64,000 nt of DNA from Pomphorhynchus laevis (Eukaryota; Acanthocephala; Palaeacanthocephala; Echinorhynchida; Pomphorhynchidae): assembly GCA_012934845.2 (NCBI GenBank), contig WNNJ02000497.1, positions 62,001 through 126,000 of the forward strand, in the 5' to 3' direction. Position 1 is the stretch's first letter, and the number at the start of each line of letters is the position of its first letter. Of the stretch, positions 24,560 through 33,157 are shown piece by piece. Below the pieces are notes generated by a model that did no database searches, had not been told where the DNA came from, and saw only the letters and a list, made by a program, of their open reading frames with translations. The position numbers and the translations under genes are program-made.

Positions 24560-25888
24560 GACTCCTATAGATTATTTATAGATTAAATAATAATAAAGAG
24601 TGAACCCGCTTAATCATCGGGTTGCCCTACGTTTTTCGACAACGTGATCGTGTGGCTTTGACGTGTGCTTACAGAGAAGTCAAGAGAGAGAGCGCATGAT
24701 CAAGGTTTGAACCCCGTACATAGAGTTTGCAGTGCACAAGCCTCCACCATTCAACCACGCGGTGCTTAAATAATAATAAAACTTACAATTCGTTATATAA
24801 TAACCTAAATGCTTACTCTAAGCTCGCAGCAAGTGCTATCGATGCAATTACTACAGCCCACCTTATTATACAATTAATCAGCAATTAATCATCTATTTAT
24901 ATTATAATATTAATCAGCTTGCAAGGGTTTGGCAAGCTGATTAATAGTGAAAGCTTGAATACATCAAAAATAAAGATTTAGAAAATATATATTAGATAAA
25001 ATTAGGGAGAAAATGAAAATAACAAACAATTATAAAAGAAAATATCAAATTAATAAAGATATGTATACAGAACTTACCAAATTAAAGGATAACTATATAA
25101 TAACAACTATTGATAAAGCTAGTAATAACTTTGTCTTTATATACAAAAAGCTTTATTATGATATACTAATGAAAAAGGTTAATTCTCATGATTTAAATGT
25201 AAATCCAACATATGAACGTAGTGAGTTGAGTTTAGAAACAATTATTACAAGTCACTGTTCTATAATGGATAAAAAGAGTATAAAAATCGAATCATATAAT
25301 AAAACTATACTTATATTATATTGGAATCCAAAATTACATAAAAATCCAATAAAACCTAGGTTCATATGTAGTGGTTTTAAATGTACATTAAAACCGCTTT
25401 CTGCCTATATGAATAAAATACTTAAAGTAATTAAAGCACACTTTAAAAAATATTGTAAGGTAATCGAAATTAATACTGGTATAAAACACTATTTCAGTAT
25501 TAATTCTACAAAAGAATTTTTAGAACAGACAAAAGGAATAAATTTTCAAAATATAAATACATAAGATTAAAGTACGTTTTATACAAATCTAGATTTAGTA
25601 GATATTAAAGTAGCGTTAGTAAAATTAATTAACCTTATATTCGGAAAAAGATATACATATATATGTTATAATAACCATAACGCCTATCTAACAAAAATTA
25701 AACCATCAAATAAATATAAATATATGGATAAAATTGAATTAATAGAATCCTTAAATATTTTGATAAATCAAAATTATTTAAAAGTAGGGACATCTATATT
25801 TAGACAAGTAAAAGGTGTTCTAATGGGTGGTAATAGTAGCCCAATTATAGCTGACTTGTTTTTAAGCTTTATAGAATATGAATTTGTT
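24560..25888 (+). pseudogene. Penelope-like reverse transcriptase, 3'-truncated copy, carrying a SINE insertion
   Basis: The frame at 25,013-25,564 carries ITTIDKASNNFVFIYK, LYWNPKLHKNPIKPRFICSG and KPLSAYMNKILK. The frame at 25,724-25,888 carries FRQVKGVLMGGNSSPIIADL. Both match the longer copy at 59.1-60.7 kb almost base for base, so the two are recent relatives. Upstream, 24,781-24,990 matches the leader of that copy, apart from an extra ~95 bp near 24,835-24,930. The copy ends abruptly at 25,888, where a DNA-transposon terminal repeat begins; the catalytic YxDD part and the rest are absent. Broken, with a few breaks. Confidence 0.85.
24598..24765 (-). mobile_element. SINE with a tRNA(Cys)-like head, 15-bp target duplication
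   Basis: Read on the minus strand from 24,765. The head GCACCGCGTGGTTGAATGG contains an A box (TGGTTGAATGG), then CACTGCAAAC, which resembles a Cys-type anticodon loop with GCA, then the B box GGTTCAAACCT at 24,713-24,703. After the tRNA part come a CT-rich stretch and a non-poly(A) 3' end, ATTAAGCGGGTTCACTC. The element is flanked exactly by TTAAATAATAATAAA at 24,583-24,597 and 24,766-24,780, a 15-bp target-site duplication. The acceptor stem no longer pairs, so it is not a functional tRNA gene. The insertion lies inside a Penelope-like element, since similar sequence on both sides is continuous at 59,165-59,260. Confidence 0.85.
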
Positions 25889-26145
25889 GAAAAACAGCTG
25901 GACAGTCAAAATTTTTATTTTTGCAAAATCGAAAATAAATCAATTAAATAAAATAATTTTTATTTTTGCACATCGTATTCATTCTTGTCCTCATCAGAGT
26001 CCGTATTTACGTCATCGTCCACATCCTCTATGACGTAAATACTGATGTCGTCATCGCTGCTCTCATCAACGTCGAGCTTTACATTCCTTTTCTTATTCCC
26101 GCTGGCATTTTCGTCGCCGTTATCGGCTTCAATATAATGAAATAA
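25889..26145 (-). mobile_element. 3' end of a DNA transposon (transposase tail plus terminal repeat)
   Basis: Read on the minus strand from 26,145, an open frame of about 60 codons is very acidic (DVDESSDDDISIYVIEDVD, later DSDEDKNEY) and stops near 25,964. Then follows the terminal sequence ending in GACTGTCCAGCTGTTTTTC at 25,889. An acidic C-terminal tail just before the terminal repeat is common in pogo/Tigger/Jerky-type transposases, so I infer that superfamily. The catalytic part is missing. The terminal repeat matches that of the neighbouring MITE. Confidence 0.6.
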
Positions 26146-26155
26146 TAAATTTAAT

Positions 26156-26334
26156 GAAAAACAGCTGGACAGTCAAAATTTTTATTTTTGCAAAATCGAA
26201 AAAAGTTTATTTAAATTTTCAAACACAACTGTGTTCATCATCAGCAATTATATCAATTCCAGTTGTGCTCGAAAATGTGAATAAACCTTTTTTAATTTTA
26301 ATAAAACAAAAATTTTGACTGTACAGCTGTTTTC
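26156..26334. mobile_element. MITE, ~179 bp, with ~27-bp terminal inverted repeats
   Basis: The left end GAAAAACAGCTGGACAGTC at 26,156 continues into AAAATTTTT. The right end AAAATTTTGACTGTACAGC finishes TGTTTTC at 26,334 and is its reverse complement with about one mismatch. The first ~45 bases are identical to the transposon end at 25,889, so this is a non-autonomous relative. Internally AACTGTGTTCATCATC and CCAGTTGTGCTCGAAAA form a second weak foldback. No clear target duplication is visible. Confidence 0.8.
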
Positions 26335-26804
26335 ATACAATTTTGGAACAATGAGCATTTTTGATAAATCATAAATGTCTATTAATGTAGATTAATTCAG
26401 TATTTATGTAAACATTTAAAAATCCGATGGATCGCTGACTGAAATAGTCGAGAAAGTAAGTTTTAAATGAATTAAAATAATATGGTGTTTTTAACATTTC
26501 AATATAAAAATATTTTATAGCTTTTATTAAGCAAAAACTTTAAATCGATCGTAAATTAAAAGCTGAAAATTCTAAAATCTGGACTTATAAAGACAAATTT
26601 TAAAATTTTTTAAACAAAAATTTTTAAATATGCAAATTTTATAAACTTAAACTTCATTTTTTAAAATTACAACAACATTATAAAAATAAACTTGAAAAAG
26701 CGCAGGAAAGCCATTATAGTATTCGATACCGCAAAATGACCAACATATTTGTAATGTTATTTTTGTGTTTTTGAAGTTATTTTGTTTAATTAAGTTCGAC
26801 TAAA
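26335..26804. other. 3' flank of CSN4
   Basis: AT-rich. It should include the 3' untranslated region of the minus-strand CSN4 gene. No other feature is seen. Confidence 0.5.
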
Positions 26805-27875
26805 TTAACTACAATCTACGGTTTTGATTTTTTCGCATAGGTCACATAATTTAGTACACAACGTTTTTATATCCTCGCTAACATCAGACAATAAATGTTC
26901 GTTGTTTCTATTTAGGCAATCAAAGTAAACAACTTTGTTAGGCTCGTCAATGCTCATTCTCGGTAGGACATTATTAATGATCAGTTCAATACAAAGGGAT
27001 TCGGTTTCACTACTCGAATTTGATCCAATAAGCGAGCATAGATGATCGATAGTAGTTGCGCTAAAGAATCGGGTCGCCACTGTAACTATATTAGTTCTAA
27101 TAATCGATAAACGTAAATCATTATGTACTAACTCTGACATCTCCGGATATCCCTCTTTAAAATCTACAATAGTCTTGCAATGTATCAAAACATTGTGTCT
27201 AAGGCTTTCTAAAAAAGGACGAATATTTTCAGGTATGTCTTCTCTGGCAAGTAAACAAAATAAAATGCAGGCACGGTCTTGGTCCGGTGAGGATAAGGCT
27301 GTAGATAGCAAACATTCATTAAGAGAAACATTAAATTCCATCAAGATTTGTAGGAATTTCAAAGCGGCATCCTTGTACTTGCGTAATGCAAACATTAGCT
27401 GAGCGTGCACAATACGCTGTAGAGCTGTGAGCACAGGCTTCGTAGAAGATGACGGTAAGCGGGTCAATGATTTTTCCATTGTTTCACATGCGGTTCCAGA
27501 GACAACACCATAATAAAATCTAAGCAACCTCATACCTATTTCGGTAACATTACTTTCTGATTCGGCATCTAAGCATAGCGGCTGTGCATCAAGATCCAGA
27601 AGAGTGTTTAAACAGTGCATTCCTTTTTCATCATTCAATTTTATTTGATCCATTATAGATTTCTGAATTTGAACGACTAACAAAATATTACTTGTGCACT
27701 TGAAACGTAACATGCTTTTATATAAAAAAGTTTGGACGTCGATTGACAATACACCAGAACTATCCAATGCTCTTAAATATAAGTCTGGTATTTGCAAGTT
27801 TTCGTTATCGAAAGCATTTCTTACTTCATGATAGAAGTTATTCATATCTGCAAAATGTCTACTGTGATAGCTCAA
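26805..27875 (-). CDS. CSN4: COP9 signalosome subunit 4, single exon, divergent
   Basis: A 356-residue protein read as COPS4/CSN4, one of the PCI subunits of the COP9 signalosome, which removes NEDD8 from cullins and so regulates ubiquitin ligases. Family members are about 406 residues, so the N-terminal helical repeats are shorter here. Matches to the known protein as I remember it: ALQRIVHAQLMFALRKYKDA against the helical repeat ending RRKFIEAAQRY; LSTALSSPDQDRACILFCL against CTILASAGQQRSRML; FFSATTIDHLCSLIG against ITFEELGALL at the PCI winged helix (about 265-290); and KVVYFDCLNR with LCTKLCDLCEKI at the C-terminus against GIVHFETRE and LCFQVNNLLEKI. No intron is needed. The first ATG is used; Met11 is an alternative. 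Divergence is high, so confusion with another PCI subunit is possible, though the C-terminal match is specific. Confidence 0.75.
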   Translation of the reverse strand: MSYHSRHFADMNNFYHEVRNAFDNENLQIPDLYLRALDSSGVLSIDVQTFLYKSMLRFKCTSNILLVVQIQKSIMDQIKLNDEKGMHCLNTLLDLDAQPLCLDAESESNVTEIGMRLLRFYYGVVSGTACETMEKSLTRLPSSSTKPVLTALQRIVHAQLMFALRKYKDAALKFLQILMEFNVSLNECLLSTALSSPDQDRACILFCLLAREDIPENIRPFLESLRHNVLIHCKTIVDFKEGYPEMSELVHNDLRLSIIRTNIVTVATRFFSATTIDHLCSLIGSNSSSETESLCIELIINNVLPRMSIDEPNKVVYFDCLNRNNEHLLSDVSEDIKTLCTKLCDLCEKIKTVDCS

Positions 27876-28110
27876 TTACATATATATATATTACATATTA
27901 TATAATATTTATTAATTAAACCATAAAATAATTATCGGAAACTTGTTCGGATGTTTCAACGTAAATTTGTTTTTGAATAAAATATTTACCGGAAGTAAAT
28001 ATATATAATTGTTAAATAGGATCCTTAAACTGCACTCGAGATAAATAAGTGAATAAATGAGTGTTCTACTTGCTCGCTATATCTCAATTAAATTTCATAT
28101 ATATACGATT
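27876..28110. other. 5' flank of CSN4
   Basis: AT-rich sequence upstream of the minus-strand CSN4 start, with TATATATATA at 27,880-27,890 just before the ATG. It presumably includes the promoter. No other feature is seen. Confidence 0.45.
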
Positions 28111-29280
28111 TATTGCTTACACGAGCCGTATTCCTTCATTAATAGGATTCATATTATCCTCATGTGGTTCTTTCAATCCTAAATATATATTCAGATATGA
28201 AAATTAATCGAGATAAACCGAGCAAGTAGAACACTTATTTATTTATCAGAGCAAGAAATAGAATAGAATTTCATCAGAGCAATAAGTAGATCGAATTATT
28301 CTTGCAATATTCAAAGTCGCTACGTATGCCATACATATATGTATGTATGGCATACATATAGTCGCATACATTGTCGCTACGTATTGCATACACGAGCCGC
28401 TATTCTTCACTGGTCGGTTTGATATTATCCTCGTGTGGTTGTTTAAATCCTATCAGCATCACTGTACACTACAATCAGCCGTGGGTGGACCTCATCAGCA
28501 GTGAGCCCACGCCTACATTTCGTGTTTTGGTCCTGTTACTGTTTCTGCTGAACTCATTGTCGCCGAAATGCTGGTTTATATTTGGCTTATATAACCAATT
28601 ACACAATCTGTTCAATATTTGGTGTGGGCGGTAACTAATATTCGCAATTCGAATCCACCACACAACGATTTTTTTATTCCGTTCTTATACGAAATGTTCA
28701 CTGGACAGCAAACCGTGAGCTGTCTTTATACTATTGTGAATATTACATACACGAGCCGCTATTCTTCACTGGTCGGTTTAATATTATCCTCGTGTGGTTG
28801 TTTAAATCCTATCAGCATCACTGTACACTACAATCAGCGTGGGTGGACCTCATCAGCAGTGAGCCCACGCCTACATTTCGTGTTTCGGTCCTTTTTACTG
28901 CTTCTGCTGATTCCTTGTCGCCGAAATGCTGGTTTATATTTGGCTTATATACCAAATTACACAATTAATGTGTTCTATATTCAATTAATGTGTTCCAATG
29001 AAAAATAGCGGCTCGTGTAAGCAATATTCACAATAGTAAAAAACAGCTTACGGTTTACTCTCCAGTGAACATTTCGTATAAAAACGGAATAAAAAAATCG
29101 GTGTGTGGTGGATTCGAATTCCGAATATTAGTTACCGCCCACACCAACTATGAAACACATAAATCGGGTAATTTGACATATAAGCCAAATATAAACCAGC
29201 ATTTCGGTGACAAGGTGTTCAGCAGAAGCAGTAACAGGACCGAAACACGAAACGCCTCATTGGAGGCTAGACGTCTGTGG
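28110..29280. repeat. dispersed repeat family, direct copies plus one inverted copy
   Basis: The string CACGAGCCG with TATTCTTCACTGGTCGG and TATTATCCTCGTGTGGTTG begins copies near 28,388 and 28,751, about 360 bp apart; a more diverged copy begins near 28,117. Each runs through GGACCTCATCAGCAGTGAG, TTTCGTGTTTCGGTCC and CCGAAATGCTGGTTTATATT. From about 28,998 to 29,250 the same sequence returns in inverted orientation (AATAGCGGCTCGTGTAAGC to GGACCGAAACACGAAACG). The CTCATCAG..GAAACG-type motif recalls 3' ends of Penelope-like or other retroelements. I found no coding part. Confidence 0.85.
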
Positions 29281-29540
29281 TAGGCGCATTCCGGGTTAAG
29301 CTTCCCGACGATGTTTGTAAAAAAGCATGCTTACACTTTCCTGTTGGTGCCAATTAAAAAGTTGTAGTGAGTCTTTCGGATTAATATAACGTCACCTGTA
29401 GTTTTATTCATATTGTAGAGTGACGTTTCTTAGCATCTGCACTAGGTGCATTCCAAGTTAAGCTTCCCAACGATGTTTTTAAAAAAGCAGGCTTACACTT
29501 TCTTGTTTGTGTCAATTAAAAAGTTGTATTGCACAATTCT
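29281..29540. repeat. direct repeat, two ~90-bp copies 164 bp apart
   Basis: Copies at about 29,283-29,370 and 29,447-29,535 share GGTTAAGCTTCCCGACGATG or a near form, AAAAAAGCAGGCTTACACTTT and CAATTAAAAAGTTGTA. The unit is not recognised. The TTAAGCTTCC text could belong to the Penelope fossil that follows on the minus strand. Confidence 0.8.
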
Positions 29541-29639
29541 TCTGATTATATATGAGTACTCCTTTATATATAATATCACGTCATTAGATATCGATAAAAA
29601 GATATTTTCATACGTATCTAAACATTTCACATCGTAATA

Positions 29640-30250
29640 GCTACTGTTGAATCCATAAGTTTTTGCCGTGACACCCAGCTTCTTAGTCAATAATTTTCTT
29701 AGATTCTTTCCCTTTGTCACCCGCAATTTGATATGATAGTATACCTGCCGGTAGCTTGTCACGAATAGACCAACGCACATATTATATAACTTTTCAAATT
29801 AAAAAGTACAGGATGGAACTCACTAAGAGTTATTAACATTAACCTGTATCGACAAATCACCTCGATTTACTTTAGTTCCTAAGAGTGGATATTCAACCTA
29901 TAAATAAAGGTTCCCAGTCTTTAAGGTCATGATCCCATACTAAAATAATATCATCAACGTATTTTAGTCAAATCAAAGGTTTCAATTCCTGTGTACTAAT
30001 AAAAGTATTCTCTACTTATGCGACATGGAATTAGGCAAATGTAGAAGCTATTATACTATCCATTGCAGTACCAACTTTTTAAATTCAAAAGTGTTCAATT
30101 GTAACACAAATTTTAATAGGCACACACTCGATCAATAAAATCCTCGTCCTTGCCTTAAGACATCAGAAGACGCCAGGTTGGTTTTACAGAATTATCCGTC
30201 TGAATGAAGTGTATAACGAATCAATGTCGAAGGTGCATAAAATTGGTTGA
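29640..30250 (-). pseudogene. Penelope-like element fossil (reverse transcriptase)
   Basis: On the minus strand, near 30,080-30,040, KVGTAMDSIIAS resembles the DGTAMGSPLSP block of Penelope reverse transcriptases. About 30 codons later, near 29,965-29,945, LKYVDDIILVWD is the catalytic YxDD block. The upstream text (30,240-30,090) fits the spacing of the preceding domain but is too decayed to read. Several breaks; old. Confidence 0.65.
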
Positions 30251-30259
30251 AGAGTTCCT

Positions 30260-30736
30260 CAATTCCTCTCAATTAATTGTTCAGAAGACGCATGATTAAT
30301 GAATTACCGAAAATAATTATTTTCGTCATCAGAACAATGAACAAAATTCTTCTAAAATGAAAACTAGCCATTGAACAAGTTTTATTCATAAGCAGCAAGT
30401 GCTGCCATCTTCAGGAAATAAAATTTATATATTTTTGTTTCAATTAAAAAATAAATGAACATGTCTTTGCTGTGCTATTGAACATATCTTTGTTGATAAA
30501 AATTACTAAAAATACTAAAAGTTTGAAATAGTTAGAGTATGAGGATATCAAGAATAAAACGCAATATAAAGACATTTTGCTATCCGCACATAATTATGAA
30601 TTTTGTTAAATATTAAAACAAATAAAGTACAAAAGGCAGTAAGTAATCGTGTATAATATATAATCATTCTGATGAAAATTAATAAATACAATTTATCACA
30701 AATTATATTCGATTTTGTTGTAATTTTTGTATATAT
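30260..30736. other. 3' flank of RPB1
   Basis: AT-rich. The 3' untranslated region of RPB1 lies here on the minus strand. No further feature is supported. Confidence 0.5.
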
Positions 30737-33157
30737 TCAAGATGAGCGTTTTCGAGAAGGCTTCTTTCTCGGCGGTGGTGACATTTCATGGTCTTTGCTA
30801 TCACCTTTAGGTTCCGATTTAATTTTTGTATCAGATTGCGGTGTGTCGACTGATGGACTATATGAAGGGGAATCCAATGCTGGTTTAAATTCCGACTCTG
30901 TAACAGAAATTGGCTCACTCTTCGGAGAAATTGGGCTATAATAACCAGCAGATTCAGCATGCTTCTGTTTAAAGGCTGGAATGGATGTAGTATTAGGTGC
31001 GACTCTAGATGAAGCCATCGGAGATAACGGAGAGTATGAAGGATCAGGTGATAAATAGCTAGGCGAAATAGGAGAATCAGTAGGAGTCATCACTTCAGAG
31101 GACGGACTGTATAGCTTATTTGCAGATGCCGCGTTTTCTTGGATCGATGGTGAATACTGAGGACTTGTTGGCGAGTATTGAGAACTTGATGGTGAATATT
31201 TAGGACTAGATGGAGAATACTTCGTACTTGAAGGTGAGTACTGGGGGCTAGTTGGTGAATATTGGGGACTGGATGGAGAATACTGCGGACTCGAAGGAGA
31301 ATATTGGGGACTTGACGGCGAATACTTTGGACCCGAAGCAGTATACTTTGGGCTTGATGGTGAATACTGCGGACTTGAAGGAGAGTACTGCGGACTCGAC
31401 GGTGAATACTTGGGACTTGACGGTGAATACTGCGGACTTGATGGTGAGTATTTAGGACTTGATTGTGTGCGTTGAGGACTTGTTGGTGAGTATTGAGGAC
31501 TTGTTGGTGAGTATTGTGGACTTGTGGGGGAATATTTTGGACTTGTGGGTGAATATTGAGGGCTTGCTGAAGTTGGGGTATACTTTGGACTTGTTGGCGA
31601 ATAGTGAGGACTAGAAGGTGAGTATTTTGGACTTGTTGGTGAATATTGCGGACTGGAAGGTGAGTATTGAGGGCTAGAAGGTGAATATTGTGGACTAGAC
31701 GGAGAATATTGAGGACTAGTTGGAGAGTAATGATGACTAGATGGAGAATACTTCGGACTAGATGGAGAGTATTGTGGACTAGATGGTGCATATGCAGATT
31801 TTTGTGTTGAATATTGAGGTGATTTTGGAGAATATCGTTGAGATGCGACGGGTGATGACTGTATAGAGTATTGCGTTGAATAATTCAGGGGAGATTTTCC
31901 GTATTGAGGTGTCGTCGGTATATAATTTGGACTAGTTGGTGAGTACTGAGGAGATGTTGGCGAATAATGTGGAGACGACGGATTGTAAGCAACAGATGGA
32001 GTGTATCCACTGAGTGAGAATCCAGGTGAACTTGGACTATATTTAGGAGAATTAGCTGAATAACTTGGACTAATATGTGAGTAATTACCAGTTTTAGGTA
32101 TTGATCCATAGTATTCACTTGGTTTTGATTTTTGAGATAGCGTTGGACTAGCAGTTTGATAGCTAGGTGAAGTTGGCGAATAGCTTGGGGGATTTGGCGA
32201 ATAACTAGGGGAAGTTGGTGAATAACTAGGAGAAGTCGGTGAGTAGCTGGGAGACGCAGGCGATCCAGAAGGACTATCAGGAGAGTAATTCGGACTCGCG
32301 GGAGAATAGGTGGGCGAGCATGGAGAATATGTAGGATTTGAAGGACTATATACACCACTTGGAGAATATGCTGGGCTTACTGGCTGAAAACCTGGACTAG
32401 TCGGCGAATACAGTTTTGTCGTTGGAGAATAAGCCATTGCTGATTTTCCGAATAGACCTGCAGGGGAATTCGGACTATATACACTGCCATAGTCTAATTG
32501 TCCTCCAATTGGTGTGGCTGGACTTCTTCCACCCGGTGACCAAATAGGAGAATATCCAGCAATTTCAGACGAATCTCCAGATGGAGAAAATCTGGCGGAA
32601 GCACTACCAGATGCTCCAGGGGTAAGCCCAGGTGTCATCATGTTGCTTGCGCCTGATGGTGACCATGCATAAGCCGGTGTTGATGCTTGATCCCATGGAG
32701 TCATTGATCCTTTCCGTAGTGAATGTCCCTTTGCCGTTGCTCTGACTATAGCTGCTCCGGACATCATCTTATTTCCACCATCCATAGTTATATTTGTCGG
32801 TATCTCCATTCCGTATTTGCATTTCTCAGCATCAAGTAATAGATCAAAACAGCCTGTTCCCAATTTACTTAATTGACCCAACATAATATTTTCGGAAACT
32901 CCTTTCATCGGATCATTTTCCGCGTGACATGCCGCATCCATTAGAATGTCAACAGTTTCTTCGAACGAACATCTCATCAACGGTCCAATATCCTGTCGAT
33001 TAATTCCATGTCGAGTAATTGCCATTAAATGTCCTTTTGAAGTCATTACATCACATAGTAAAGCCAAATGTCTATAGTTAACATACGCTCCATCAAAACT
33101 GATAACATGGTTCATCTCCTTTTCAATAGCTTTTCGAACAGCCTCAATTCCTAGTAC
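30737..33157 (-). CDS. POLR2A: RPB1 exon 12 (clamp end, linker and C-terminal heptad domain)
   Basis: Starts [20 protein letters not shown] and ends the core at [16 protein letters not shown] Ser/Pro/Gly linker is followed by about 50-55 heptad-like repeats (residues about 1,585-2,035). Only three are exactly YSPTSPS, all near the start. Most are [14 protein letters not shown] or YSPSSPK. Some are interrupted or scrambled. A tail of about 130 residues with Ser, Pro and Asp/Glu patches ends in the basic [13 protein letters not shown]. The nucleotide repeats vary at third positions, so the protein repeat is old and selected rather than a fresh expansion. Confidence 0.95.
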   Translation of the reverse strand, partial: VLGIEAVRKAIEKEMNHVISFDGAYVNYRHLALLCDVMTSKGHLMAITRHGINRQDIGPLMRCSFEETVDILMDAACHAENDPMKGVSENIMLGQLSKLGTGCFDLLLDAEKCKYGMEIPTNITMDGGNKMMSGAAIVRATAKGHSLRKGSMTPWDQASTPAYAWSPSGASNMMTPGLTPGASGSASARFSPSGDSSEIAGYSPIWSPGGRSPATPIGGQLDYGSVYSPNSPAGLFGKSAMAYSPTTKLYSPTSPGFQPVSPAYSPSGVYSPSNPTYSPCSPTYSPASPNYSPDSPSGSPASPSYSPTSPSYSPTSPSYSPNPPSYSPTSPSYQTASPTLSQKSKPSEYYGSIPKTGNYSHISPSYSANSPKYSPSSPGFSLSGYTPSVAYNPSSPHYSPTSPQYSPTSPNYIPTTPQYGKSPLNYSTQYSIQSSPVASQRYSPKSPQYSTQKSAYAPSSPQYSPSSPKYSPSSHHYSPTSPQYSPSSPQYSPSSPQYSPSSPQYSPTSPKYSPSSPHYSPTSPKYTPTSASPQYSPTSPKYSPTSPQYSPTSPQYSPTSPQRTQSSPKYSPSSPQYSPSSPKYSPSSPQYSPSSPQYSPSSPKYTASGPKYSPSSPQYSPSSPQYSPSSPQYSPTSPQYSPSSTKYSPSSPKYSPSSSQYSPTSPQYSPSIQENAASANKLYSPSSEVMTPTDSPISPSYLSPDPSYSPLSPMASSRVAPNTTSIPAFKQKHAESAGYYSPISPKSEPISVTESEFKPALDSPSYSPSVDTPQSDTKIKSEPKGDSKDHEMSPPPRKKPSRKRSS

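Noticed and set aside
24680-24765. Possible functional tRNA(Cys) gene
   Set aside because: The A and B boxes and the GCA loop are present, but the acceptor and T stems do not pair and a target duplication marks it as a SINE.
28619-29008. 129-codon plus-strand frame
   Set aside because: It lies inside the direct repeat copies, repeats a peptide from the previous copy and resembles no protein.
31090-32358. Long open frames overlapping the RPB1 heptad region in other frames
   Set aside because: They are shadows of the heptad repeats: period-21 codon structure keeps alternate frames open.
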